DNA from: OMG group bacterium
GTDB lineage: Bacteria > Pseudomonadota > Gammaproteobacteria > Pseudomonadales > Azotimanducaceae
Reading direction: 5' to 3'
Length of the DNA: 50,897 nucleotides
Assembly: GCA_012267385.1 (NCBI GenBank)
Contig: JAAXGW010000035.1
Span: 1-50,897, forward strand
The position numbers were made by a program, and so were the translations under genes. This document shows, piece by piece, positions 18,731-28,200 of this stretch. Under the pieces are notes generated by a model. The model was not told the DNA's origin and did not search any database. It saw only the letters and a program-made list of their open reading frames with translations. Every line of letters starts with the position of its first letter. Position 1 is the stretch's first letter.

Positions 18731-19975
18731 TTAAGGACCAAGCGACCCAATCGACAGCACTGATACGCTGTCTGGTCGCGTATGTGGAAAGACGGGATAG
18801 GCAGTGATCACCAGTTTCGCTGCAGGATCGCCTTTTTTCTCGACGTCCACTTTACGTTCTAATCGGATAAGAGCTTTAGCAGCCGCTTCGATATAGCTTG
18901 ATCCACCAAGTTTTATTTCAATTGGAATCCAAACGCCAGCGGAAGTCTCGAGAATTGCATCAATCTCAAGTCCAGTATTGTCTCGGTAGAAACTAACACT
19001 CGCGTCGTTCGCTTGTGCATATACCAGTAGATCTCTTACTACAAGAGATTCAAATAACAATCCGAAGTATTGCATATCAGCCTGCAGTTTGTCCGGTGTA
19101 GCGCGTAATGCTGCCACAGCCAAAGAAGGATCACAAAAGAATCGTTTTGGGGTCAGTCGGAGCTGCGAACGAGCCCTGAGGTGAGTTGCCCATGGCATCA
19201 ACTGTTCCACGATGTGGATTTGTTGTAGTTGATCTAGGTACTTAGTAATCGTTCGTGTTTGAATCGAAGTATTCACATCAGCCCTCAGAGTCTTGATTGC
19301 AACATCTGTCGAAATATTGCGTGCTATTGAAATTAGCATTTGTCTCATGCGGCCTGGATCAAATGCTATCTCCCCCAATAATTCCACATGTGTAATCTCT
19401 TCTAAGTAGGAACGGACGTGCTTTAGACTGTCAACCAAACTTGCAGAAAGCATCGCTGGCCAGCCACCTTTACAACTTGCATCTATTAAATCGGAAAGTG
19501 TTGTATTCGGCTTTGAACCAGAAACTTCTTCACCACGTAGTAGGCTACTCAGCGATATCGAGTGATCTGATATCCCCTGCTCAACCAAGGTCATGGGATG
19601 TAACTTCAATCGTGCCACTCTTCCTGCACCTGAATGTCGTGTTATCGTATCCGACGGGCGTGCAGAACCGGTCAAAATGAATTGACCTAGCTGTTGTCGA
19701 TCGTCGCACTTCCGACGAACATGATTCCAGAGTTCTGGGACGAACTGCCACTCGTCGATTAAAAGCGGGGGGGTACCACTCAAAACTCCGTCTGGATTCA
19801 CGAGTGCTGACATTCGGGCATCTTCATCGATGTCCAAAAGCAACTCACTGTTCGCCAATTGACGAGCGGTCTCTGTTTTACCGACATATCTTGCTCCTTC
19901 AAGCAACACTGCCGCGCGGAATGAAAGTGCGTCGCGCAACATTTGATCTGCAATTCGCGGATGATAGATTGTCAA
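18731..19975 (-). CDS. ATP-binding protein with AAA and DUF4143 domains
   Basis: 414 residues. Walker A is GARYVGKT at 27-34 and Walker B LLIDEWQ at 71-77, followed by FILTGSARPSD (sensor-like) and a helical linker. The C-terminal part (about 200-400) has the DUF4143 pattern: FFCDPSLAVAALRATPD, LFESLVVRDLLVYAQAN, and FYRDNTGLEIDAILE plus IEIKLGG, which resembles a PD-(D/E)xK nuclease core (ExD and ExK). Such stand-alone ATPases are common, variable accessory genes; their role is unknown. Start is TTG at 19975 with GGAG nine bases upstream. The region in front has the ACGCGT repeats described separately. Confidence 0.88.
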   Translation of the reverse strand: MTIYHPRIADQMLRDALSFRAAVLLEGARYVGKTETARQLANSELLLDIDEDARMSALVNPDGVLSGTPPLLIDEWQFVPELWNHVRRKCDDRQQLGQFILTGSARPSDTITRHSGAGRVARLKLHPMTLVEQGISDHSISLSSLLRGEEVSGSKPNTTLSDLIDASCKGGWPAMLSASLVDSLKHVRSYLEEITHVELLGEIAFDPGRMRQMLISIARNISTDVAIKTLRADVNTSIQTRTITKYLDQLQQIHIVEQLMPWATHLRARSQLRLTPKRFFCDPSLAVAALRATPDKLQADMQYFGLLFESLVVRDLLVYAQANDASVSFYRDNTGLEIDAILETSAGVWIPIEIKLGGSSYIEAAAKALIRLERKVDVEKKGDPAAKLVITAYPVFPHTRPDSVSVLSIGSLGP

Positions 19976-20022
19976 CTACATGCTCTCCTTCAAACGTTTC
20001 AACAGACCAGTTTAAGGTCGCC

Positions 20023-20261
20023 AAACGCACTTATTATAAATTAATGTACGCGTTTATTGTAGAAGATAAAACATCTATATTATTAAGTAATAAACGCGTA
20101 TTTTCTAATATTCTTGTAGTGGAATACATTAGCGGATGTAGGATAACACACAAAAATCGAGAAGAATACGGGCCAAGCGACAGAAAATTCGCTGGAAAAC
20201 GACTGATAAACGCAGTTTTTATAAATTACAAAACGCGTATATTGTAAAGTAAATAACGCGT
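20023..20261. repeat. imperfect 50-base direct repeat pair with four ACGCGT sites
   Basis: Units at 20023-20072 and 20208-20257 align without gaps, 38 of 50 bases identical, both starting AAACGCA and sharing ATAAATT and ACGCG then T.TATTGTA. ACGCGT itself occurs at 20048, 20094, 20233 and 20256. Confidence 0.7.
20047..20100. repeat. perfect 12-base inverted repeat
   Basis: TACGCGTTTATT at 20047-20058 is the exact reverse complement of AATAAACGCGTA at 20089-20100, with a 30-base AT-rich spacer. It is about 70 bases upstream of the ATPase start, so it could be an operator or a protein-binding site. Confidence 0.75.
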
Positions 20262-20430
20262 GTTTTATTAATTGTGGAATTGATTAATTCGAAAAGAACG
20301 ATCTCAGTCGCTCTCTACTGTCTGTGACTCGAAACAAGAACCACGCGATCTAGTTGAGCGTCATAAGCCGATAGCACACGATGTGCGTGTAGGATAGGTT
20401 CAACCTGGAAACCTGAATCGTATTAGCAGG

Positions 20431-20505
20431 ACTTGTAATGGTATGGAATGTTGCCGTTACAAGTACAGCAATAATGACTATTGATCGCTTGTAGGTTAAG
20501 CGATC
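20431..20505. other. two tandem strong hairpins (structured RNA candidate or protein-binding DNA)
   Basis: Hairpin one, 20431-20464: an 11-pair stem (ACTTGTAATGG against CCGTTACAAGT, one T.G pair) with a 12-base loop. Hairpin two, 20483-20505: GATCGCTT against AAGCGATC, eight perfect pairs and a 7-base loop. A small GCACA/TGTGC stem lies at 20374-20386. No T run follows, so they do not look like rho-independent terminators. Strand and function unknown. Confidence 0.5.
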
Positions 20506-20552
20506 GAATCGCAGTAAATTGAGAAAAGTATTAGGATGGCATCAAACGCAGA

Positions 20553-20753
20553 TCACTTACTAACTTGAGCACCGTGCACGTTTTCTAACCAAGTTAGCTG
20601 ATCCCGAAGTCTTAACTTCTTTTTCTTCAATCGTTGAATTCTAGATTCATCTTCATACCCGGTCCTTATCAACACATCAATGACTTCGTCCAAATCTCGG
20701 TGTTCCACACGAAGTCGCTCGATGGTCTGCTGCGTCTCGTTTTCGTCTGCCAA
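20553..20753 (-). CDS. YdcH-like small helical protein (DUF465)
   Basis: 66 residues: IERLRVEHRDLDEVIDVLIRTG then RIQRLKKKKLRLRDQLTWLE, the two-helix coiled-coil pattern of the YdcH/DUF465 family, including the lysine run KKKK. Family function is not known. The start is TTG at 20753, supported by an excellent AAGGAG site seven bases upstream. It is divergent from the VWA gene and is followed by the hairpin region. Confidence 0.85.
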   Translation of the reverse strand: MADENETQQTIERLRVEHRDLDEVIDVLIRTGYEDESRIQRLKKKKLRLRDQLTWLENVHGAQVSK

Positions 20754-20932
20754 TCAGGTCTCCTTGAGTGTTACAGTTCTGAGTGAAAAAAATTCTGTAT
20801 AAAAGAATGACGTAAACATAATGATAACTAAAGATGTTCCTTAACAATTCCTTTAACTGTCAATTCTCGCTAGAGATTTCCCCCCTGATTTCAATTCGTA
20901 ACCGTATCTAGAGGGCAACGCAATCTAGTCCG

Positions 20933-21607
20933 ATGAAAAAACTTCCGACAGGCAAGAGTTCTGTAGGTGAATTTCTCGAAGCTGCTAAGCGCTTTCCAGT
21001 ACCGAGAGACTCGCAAACTCGCTTAATTTTTGCAATGGATGCCACCCAAAGCCGGGAACCTACGTGGGATTTAGCCACAAGCCTGCATGCTGAACTCTTT
21101 ACTACGGCTCGACAAGAGGATTTAGCGGTTCAATTGGTGTATTACCGAGGACATTTCGATTTTTATGCGACACATTGGAATGATTCTGCTAGCGGTCTGT
21201 TGCAAACTATGCAACGAGTTCAATGTCATGCTGGAATAACTCAGATTTCACGCGTGTTGTCCCACACAATTAAAGAAACGCAGCAGTCGACCCTTAAAGC
21301 ACTAGCTTTTGTTGGTGACGCCTGCGAAGAAGAATCAAAGACGCTCTACGACTTAGCAGGACAACTCGCGTTGTACCGGCTTCCTGTGTTCATGTTCCAA
21401 GAAGGACACAATCCCTATGTCGCTCAGGTCTTCGCGGGGATTGCTCAACTCACAAACGGAGCACACATCCCGTTTCAACCAGGATCAGCACAACAATTTG
21501 CCGAACTTCTGCGCGCAGTAGCTGCCTATGCAACGGGTGGTATCGATGCGGTTAAAACGCTCCGCGGCAAGTTTACTCAACAATTGATTGAACAACTGCA
21601 ATCATGA
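20933..21607 (+). CDS. VWA-domain protein paired with a J-domain protein
   Basis: 224 residues. A von Willebrand A fold is indicated by LIFAMDATQSREPTWD (MIDAS-like DxTxS), AVQLVYYRG, ALAFVGDACEEE and LPVFMFQEGHNP, ending with QLTNGAHIPFQPGSAQQFAELLRAVAAYATGG. This arrangement matches a family frequent in alphaproteobacteria that lies beside a membrane DnaJ-like gene, exactly as here. The role is unknown; metal-dependent binding of a partner protein is the usual guess for VWA domains. Its stop overlaps the next ATG (ATGA), so the pair is coupled. Confidence 0.82.
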   Translation: MKKLPTGKSSVGEFLEAAKRFPVPRDSQTRLIFAMDATQSREPTWDLATSLHAELFTTARQEDLAVQLVYYRGHFDFYATHWNDSASGLLQTMQRVQCHAGITQISRVLSHTIKETQQSTLKALAFVGDACEEESKTLYDLAGQLALYRLPVFMFQEGHNPYVAQVFAGIAQLTNGAHIPFQPGSAQQFAELLRAVAAYATGGIDAVKTLRGKFTQQLIEQLQS

Positions 21608-22359
21608 TGTACTTCGCGCTAGCCGTTATCGGATTCGGTGCATTTCTACTCCTGTGCAAACTATTGTGGAGTAGTCAACGTCCTAGCAAAAATACTCGTA
21701 TCATCTTGATTGCGTCCTTGATACTCGTAGGTGTTCTCGGAACATTTGTCCTATTGTCTCGAATTCCATGGTTCGTAGCTGCTGGCACCATGCTAGCCCC
21801 CTTCGCACGAGTTCTTGTAAATTTGATAAGAGCTGCGATTTCGTTCTTGTTCTTTAACCAACTTCTAGGCATCGTTCGAGGCGTGCGTGGAGCCTTCTCT
21901 ACTGCAAATTCAGTTCCTCCTGAGAATACTGACAGTGAAACTCAAACTACTGAACTCGCAATGAAGCTCGATCACCAAACCGGCACGATGACTGGTACCG
22001 TTCTTGCTGGAGAATTTGAAGGGAGTGATCTTAACTCGTTGTCTGATGAAGATCTACGTGAAGTCTATCGAACGCTTCGAGAAGAAGAATCGAAACGACT
22101 GTTGGAAGCTTACGTCGCGCGACATCGACCGCATCTCAACGAGACTGCAAACGAGGCAAATGAGCAAACTGACGGCGACGAAATGTCATTGAAACGCGCC
22201 GCAGACATTCTAGGAGTTGAAGTCAATGCAAATAAGGATGAGATAGTTGGAGCACACCGTCGGTTGATGGATAAAGTCCACCCCGATAAAGGTGGTTCAA
22301 GCTACTTAGCTGCAGAACTCAATGCGGCGAAAAAGGTGATGTTGGACGCGGCGCGCTAG
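21604..22359 (+). CDS. membrane-anchored J-domain (DnaJ-like) protein
   Basis: 251 residues. Two or three membrane segments in the first 95 residues (about 3-20, 30-50, 54-75, possibly 78-90), a cytosolic linker with MKLDHQTGTMTGTVLAGEFEGSDL, then a short C-terminal J-domain (about 190-251) with the essential HPD in VHPDKGGSSYLAAELNAAK. The J-domain is at the C-terminus as in DjlA/TIM14-type proteins; it should recruit and stimulate DnaK at the membrane. Overlaps the VWA gene and is probably cotranslated. Two ATG codons in tandem at 21604 and 21607. Confidence 0.85.
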   Translation: MMYFALAVIGFGAFLLLCKLLWSSQRPSKNTRIILIASLILVGVLGTFVLLSRIPWFVAAGTMLAPFARVLVNLIRAAISFLFFNQLLGIVRGVRGAFSTANSVPPENTDSETQTTELAMKLDHQTGTMTGTVLAGEFEGSDLNSLSDEDLREVYRTLREEESKRLLEAYVARHRPHLNETANEANEQTDGDEMSLKRAADILGVEVNANKDEIVGAHRRLMDKVHPDKGGSSYLAAELNAAKKVMLDAAR

Positions 22360-22691
22360 CGCAACTTTACCCTCAGAATGGTAAGAATTCTAGAATCGAT
22401 TGAACATGAGGAGCAAGAAGAGCTCCAAGCATGATAATCACACAGAGCCAAGCCCAAATAACAAACAATTTCATAAAAATTGGTTGCTCTAAAAAATCTC
22501 TCCACAGTGCGCGCCACATCTTCTTTTGCTCTTGTATAAAGAAGTGGGTATTTTAAGAAATCTTCAAATAAATACGACTAATTGGATACCTACTGTTGGG
22601 CACAAGACTTCGTTGTAGACCTTTGCTTCCACCCTCCTCTAAATATGTACATAAGTATAATTTGGGAATTATTAAACCTCACACACAGACG
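22360..22691. other. intergenic region around the small membrane protein
   Basis: Contains the 48-codon frame at 22373-22519 and then about 170 AT-rich bases that should carry the divergent promoters of that gene and of the AddB-like gene. The AddB-like frame is open back to 22596, but those residues are not family-like. No terminator hairpin is evident after the J-domain gene. Confidence 0.35.
22373..22519 (-). CDS. probable small single-pass membrane protein (48 residues)
   Basis: Short frame from ATG at 22519. The protein starts MWRALWRDFLEQPIF, with positive residues and Trp at the N-side, then one hydrophobic helix (MKLFVIWAWLCVIIMLGALL, about 16-35) and a short amphipathic tail ending ILEFLPF. 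This is a well-formed membrane segment with a positive-inside start, unlikely by chance, but the ribosome site (AAGAGC or AGAAG) is weak and no family is recognised. It is convergent with the J-domain gene (13 bases from its stop) and divergent from the AddB-like gene. Confidence 0.5.
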   Translation of the reverse strand: MWRALWRDFLEQPIFMKLFVIWAWLCVIIMLGALLAPHVQSILEFLPF

Positions 22692-25298
22692 ATGAGACCG
22701 CCACTAATCCCACTATCCGAAGCACTAAAGCGTGCAATAGAAAAGGGGGTTGTCGTCACACATTCCGCTCGTCAAGCTTACGAGTTGAAGTACTCTTGGA
22801 CCCACAGTAATGTGCAGTCTGGAATACACGCATTTCAAAGTCCCGAGATTTATTCGTTTGACGAATGGTTGCAACGAACTTACGAAGAATTAGTAAGTAA
22901 AGCATCGCCCAACACCCAACGATTTCTGATCACACACGCGACACTTCAGCTTGCGTTTCAATTGTGTACACCAGAGTCCGAATATGAGAAATATGCGTTC
23001 GCGGCAACGCGCGCCTGGAAAACTTATGTGGAGTGGAATCTGCGTCGTGTTGGACCAGATCTTGAAACAACCGAAAATGGACGGTTATTCTGTGACTGGG
23101 TAAACCAATTTCAGAAATTCCAAAAGAAACAAGAAGTAGTGACTCTCCCCGATCTGCCGGTACTCATCAGTCGCGCGGTAACTGACAAACAGTGGTGCCC
23201 TAAAGCAATTACGTTCTTGGGATTAGAAGACGTGTCTCCCGCACGCCAAGAACTCATTAACCAACTAAGAGTGTTTGGTTGTGATGTAAATGAACTCCAG
23301 CCGATATTGCTCGACGCAAAGCGTCACCACACCGTGAAGTTTGAATCTGCTAGTCGAGAGAGAAGTACGTTGGTCACATGGGTGCGTGCCCAGCTGAGCA
23401 AACTAGGAGAACATTGTCGCATTGGTGTGATAGTACCGGATCTTGGCTCAGGAGGTCCCAGACTTCGTAGCCAGTTTGAAGCCTCTTTTTACGACTGCTA
23501 CAGTGTCGATCGGGTCGTCAATATCGGTTTAGGTTTTCCCTTACGAGACACCCGACTGTGCAAAGATGTGATTCAGTTCTTAGATTGGACAACTCGAGAT
23601 TTGGGGTATGAGGAAATCCTCCAACTTGGCCGTTCGCCGTATCTGAGCAGCCTAGCTATACCGGAGACTTTTTCGGACGCTTTTCCAGAGCGACTGTACT
23701 ATCGAGAGTACGTCATCCGAATCAAAGATGAAGATACTTCTCCGGTATTAAAGTCTATCTTGACAAATTGTTCTGGTAAAAAGCGAACTCTCAATGATTG
23801 GATTGATCGCGCTATCACAATATTAGATTTAGCCGGGTGGAGATTGTGCGAGGATGAGGAAACAAAACGTGCTCAAGCAGCGTTCATGTTATTGTTCAAT
23901 GAACTCACAAAACTGTCCCCGCTACTTGGAACTATTGCCTGGAACCGAGCGGTTACGCTAATTCGAAGTTCATTGAGAGCTCAGACCCTTACGGTAGACA
24001 TTCGCAACACACCGGTTCAAGTTCTATCTCGAGAAGAAGCTTCTGGTTTGGTGTTTGATGCCCTCTGGATTACAGGTACATCTGAAGAAGCATGGCCACC
24101 AAAAGTAGATTTAAACCCCATGATTCCAATTGCAGTTCAACGCAAAGCCTACGTACCGAGAGTAACTCAAGGGCAAGTTTTAAATTGGGCGAAACGAGTA
24201 TCCGAAAATTGGGCACGGATGGCTCCTACCGTAGTTTTTAGTTACGTGGATGAAGAGCAAGACAATACTGACTTTTATTTGGAATCAAGTCGCCTTCTCG
24301 TGCAACACCGAAACATTGAAGTCGCGACCCTATTAGATCACCCGGAACTGACGAGTCGAGATCATCCGTGGGGTACTCAACCGAAAGAGTACCTATTGCG
24401 ACAATACTCACCAGAGCATGGTACTAAATTACCTCCTGAAACGATTTGGATTCGTTCTTCCACGATCCGCGATCAATCACGTTGTCCATTCCGTGCTTGG
24501 GCAATTCATCGGCTGAATCTACCCGATCGAATTTCGCCACACAGGCTACCCAACGTTGTGGATCGAGGTACGGATGTGCATGAACTAACCGAGAAGCTCC
24601 TTACAACCGCTAAAAACCGTACTGAAATTAGCCAATTGGGACCTAAGGAAATCGCTGCTGCGGTGGACGGCGTATTGAAGAGACGTCGGCGACGTTTGCC
24701 TGCTCGTTTTATTGAACGAGAACGAGAACGGTTAACCAAACTCGCTCATCGTTGGATTGAGTTTGAAGCAAATCGCGAAGAATTTTCGGTTATGGCCCTC
24801 GAGAAAAAGTTTACCACCACAATAGCTGGATTAGATCTTTCGCTTCGAGTTGACCGTATAGATTCAACTGAAGAGTTGTCATGTTTGATTATTGATTACA
24901 AAACGGGAACCGCTACACCCAATTCCTGGTTACCACCAAGGCTCAACGAACCACAGATGCCCATTTATTCCGTAGCGGTACCGGACGTTGACGGCTTAGC
25001 CTATCAGAAAATTCCGGCCAACGGCAGGATAACGATGACAGGTTTCGCAAGTGCATTAGACAGAACCAAGAAATTGAAATCTGTACCCGATGTGTTGGGT
25101 ACAGATTTTTCTAGTGCCAAAGCGACATGGAAATCCTTGCTTGAAGAGACCGTTGAGGAATATAAGAATGGAGAGGCGCGAGTTGATCCAATTGACGTCA
25201 AATCGGTTTGTAAAAATTGCCACTTAATGGGACTGTGTAGGCAATTCACCGATATTACGTTTGAACTTGAAACACCCGTACCAGACAATGTCGAATAA
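22692..25298 (+). CDS. AddB-like PD-(D/E)xK nuclease, probable double-strand-break repair protein
   Basis: 868 residues from ATG 22692. The length, the long helicase-like but Walker-less N-terminal region, and the C-terminal RecB-type nuclease fit the proteobacterial 'probable DNA repair protein' family that resembles AddB (TIGR03623, from memory). Nuclease motif: LIIDYKTGTATP. Cysteines that would hold an Fe-S cluster: one in SRCPFRAWAIHR and three in CKNCHLMGLCRQ. AddB pairs with an AddA helicase, and the next gene supplies it, overlapping by 11 bases. In the usual AddAB complex it degrades one strand from a break and regulates recombination. An upstream TTG at 22596 is rejected. Confidence 0.88.
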   Translation: MRPPLIPLSEALKRAIEKGVVVTHSARQAYELKYSWTHSNVQSGIHAFQSPEIYSFDEWLQRTYEELVSKASPNTQRFLITHATLQLAFQLCTPESEYEKYAFAATRAWKTYVEWNLRRVGPDLETTENGRLFCDWVNQFQKFQKKQEVVTLPDLPVLISRAVTDKQWCPKAITFLGLEDVSPARQELINQLRVFGCDVNELQPILLDAKRHHTVKFESASRERSTLVTWVRAQLSKLGEHCRIGVIVPDLGSGGPRLRSQFEASFYDCYSVDRVVNIGLGFPLRDTRLCKDVIQFLDWTTRDLGYEEILQLGRSPYLSSLAIPETFSDAFPERLYYREYVIRIKDEDTSPVLKSILTNCSGKKRTLNDWIDRAITILDLAGWRLCEDEETKRAQAAFMLLFNELTKLSPLLGTIAWNRAVTLIRSSLRAQTLTVDIRNTPVQVLSREEASGLVFDALWITGTSEEAWPPKVDLNPMIPIAVQRKAYVPRVTQGQVLNWAKRVSENWARMAPTVVFSYVDEEQDNTDFYLESSRLLVQHRNIEVATLLDHPELTSRDHPWGTQPKEYLLRQYSPEHGTKLPPETIWIRSSTIRDQSRCPFRAWAIHRLNLPDRISPHRLPNVVDRGTDVHELTEKLLTTAKNRTEISQLGPKEIAAAVDGVLKRRRRRLPARFIERERERLTKLAHRWIEFEANREEFSVMALEKKFTTTIAGLDLSLRVDRIDSTEELSCLIIDYKTGTATPNSWLPPRLNEPQMPIYSVAVPDVDGLAYQKIPANGRITMTGFASALDRTKKLKSVPDVLGTDFSSAKATWKSLLEETVEEYKNGEARVDPIDVKSVCKNCHLMGLCRQFTDITFELETPVPDNVE

Positions 25299-28200
25299 CG
25301 ATACCACTCTTGTCGCAAGCGTCAACCTAGCCACGGACAGTCCCATTCGTGATGAAGCGGTTTCGCCTAACGAGTCTTTCATTGTCCAAGCACCGGCAGG
25401 TTCTGGAAAAACTGCTCTGCTCGTTCGACGCTACTTAAATCTGCTGACCGTTGTGAAGCAACCGGAAGAAATTTTGGCGATAACTTTCACCGAGAAGGCG
25501 GCCCGAGAGATGAAGTCTCGAGTGTTGAAGGAATTGACATTGAAAGATGGTATCGCAGCACAAGTCCACGAACGTAGCAAGCAGTTACATTGGGATCTCG
25601 AACTAAATCCACAACGAATGAAGATTCAGACGATCGATAGCTTCGCATACGGGATCGTACAACGTATGCCGATTGAGTGCCAGTTGAGTCTCGATTACCA
25701 AAGTATGGAAAAGTCTGACGACATCTACTATGAAGCGGCGGTGGAGTTTTTTGAACAAGTGCTTCGACAAGGGATAAATACTGAATACGCGACGGACATA
25801 CTTGCCCTATTTGAGAACAACATTGATCAAGCTATTGAGACTTTCGCGAGCATGCTAAGTCATAGACAAAACTGGATCAAATCCGTGCAACGCGTGTTGT
25901 ATGCAAAAAGAGATGGAAAATCTGCTGAGGGAATCTTTGCTCAGTTAGAAGCAACGCGTAATAGCTATGTTGGTAATGTGATCGAGACGACAAGAAAATC
26001 GTTGCCGGATTTACTAATTAAACGATGTAAGAAGCTCTGTAGAACGGTCTGCAAGAACTTAGATAGGCCTTTCCACGATTTTGAACGGACCGAAGATTGG
26101 GCAACACTTGCGAACGTTTTTCTAACGAGCTCCAGCTCTCTTCGAAAGGCTGTAAATATAAACCAAGGATTCCCACCTAAATCTGTTGAAAAACAGCTAT
26201 GGAGTGAGTTGGCCACCGAAATTAAAGAAGCCAATCTTATTGACAAATTTCAGAGGATTCAAGGAATTCCCGACGGAACGATATTGCCGCGACATAGAGA
26301 CTCATTTGACTCTTTATGTCTCGGACTTCCTTCTTTGATTCAAAAACTTAATGTAATCTTCCAACGTCGAGAATGTATCGACTTTTCCGAACTATCGTTC
26401 GCGGCACAACGGGCACTCGAACGCGATGAAATGCCTACAGAACTAGCACTAGCTTTGGATTACCGTATATCGCACATTCTGATCGACGAGTATCAAGACA
26501 CATCGGACGCTCAGTTTACGTTTTTTGAACGCGTCATGACCACGTGGAATCCCGATTCTGGGAACAGTTTCTTTGCTGTAGGTGATCCCATGCAGTCGAT
26601 ATACCGATTTCGGAACGCTAATCTAAGCCTTTTTCAACGTACATTCAGTCAAGATATTCTTAATTTAAACGTACGACCTTGCAAACTGAATAGCAACTTT
26701 CGGTCCATCCCATCGTTGGTCGAGTTCAACAATAGAGTATTTCAACGTGTTTTTGGAACTGATGAAAATGCTGAATACGGACAGGTAGCTTTCGCTGAAT
26801 CGGTACCCGCGAACACTCAGCTAGAAGAACACGAAAACGAGGAGTCCGTGAACTTCGTTCTGACTATGGACGATCCGCTCGGAAGGCGCGAAGCACGACA
26901 AGTCGCACTCCGTATTGAACAGCTAATTTCGTCATACGGTTCTGAGGACAAAATCGCATTATTAGTACCCACGCGAACTCGGCTAGCTGAATATTTTGAT
27001 GCTCTGAAAGACAAGGGAATTCAGTGGAAAGGAGTCGAAATCTTGAAACTCGAAGTCGCTCCTGTTGTTCGAGATCTGTATTCTCTGGTCGAGGCATTCA
27101 ATGAAGATCGTTCCCGGCTCGCGTGGCTCTCTGTATTTCGCTCGCCATTGTGTGGACTAGCTCTACCTGATTTAGAGAAACTAGCAGGGCTTAGGACTGG
27201 TTCTGAGATGCTTCAGTGTACTACTTTATCTAATACCGGCCTGAAACTATTGACTCGAGTGCAAAAAGCGGTTCAACAATCACAGCGAGAGTCGCATTTA
27301 ACTTTGCGATCCCAAGTCGAGCGATTGTGGTTCCGATTAGGTGGTAATCATGCCTATGAAGACGTCGACTCCATGGTCAATGCGGAACGATTTTTTGAGC
27401 TGTTGGAATCTACAACAGAGCGGGAAATTCGATTGCACGACCTTTGGTCCCGCGTGCAATCGGAATACGTTTCCGAATCTGGTGAAAACGCGGATCTTGA
27501 CATCATGACCATTCATAAGGCAAAGGGTCTTGAGTTTGATCACGTGCTCTTAGCGGACATTAGTAACGCAACCCGTAGTACCCCTCGCGAACTCGTGCAC
27601 TGGGCTGAGTTCGAAAATTCATTGCTTGTAGCAGTACGAGATCAAGAAATCGAAGATCCGTTTTATGACTTCCTTCGGCGCGAAGAGAAAGCTCGCGATG
27701 CGAACGAAAGTAAACGCTTGTTGTATGTCGCCATGACGAGAGCAAAAAAGACCCTTTCAATTTTTGGACGCTTTAGCAACACTGAAAAGAAACCTCGTTT
27801 TGGCTCATTACTCGCTTTACTAGAACCATTCTTCGAAGAAGCAACAGAAATCGATGCCGAACCAGAACCGAAGGACTTGAACATTGAGCGAGGTAACCTG
27901 TTGACTCGAATCGATCCAAGTTTTGAATGGGTCGAACCAACATCCAAGTATCAAATTGATGAGAGCTTGAAATTAGATTTGTCGTCCGATTTCGAAATGC
28001 CCGCCCCTCCAAATTTTCGATTAGAGCTTGTTCTAGGAAAGTTAGTACATCGCGAATTAAACTGGTTGTCGCAAACACCCCAAAGAGAAAATGTCTTTAG
28101 TGCTGAACGTATCACGCGCTGGCAACAATTTCTGCGTGCTGAAGGTCTTCGTCATGAGGAGATTACCTACCTAGTTGAGAAGACACAAAAACACCTCAAT

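Larger units (their letters stand above)
19976..20552. other. 577-base gene-free region with repeats and hairpins
   Basis: Lies between the start of the ATPase gene (reading left) and the end of the YdcH-like gene (also reading left). The left half (20023-20265) is AT-rich with ACGCGT repeats; the right half (20374-20507) holds small and large hairpins. Composition of the left half differs from neighbouring genes. A 147-codon plus-strand frame that covers 19804-20247 is a shadow of the ATPase gene running into AT-rich DNA. Confidence 0.55.

Noticed and set aside
19804-20247. 147-codon plus-strand frame
   Set aside because: It is antisense to the ATPase gene and then runs through the AT-rich repeat region; the translation has no protein-like pattern.
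20047-20261. Integron attC or CRISPR repeats
   Set aside because: The ACGCGT units are imperfect, unevenly spaced and lack attC core sites; there are no regular spacers and no cas or integrase gene.
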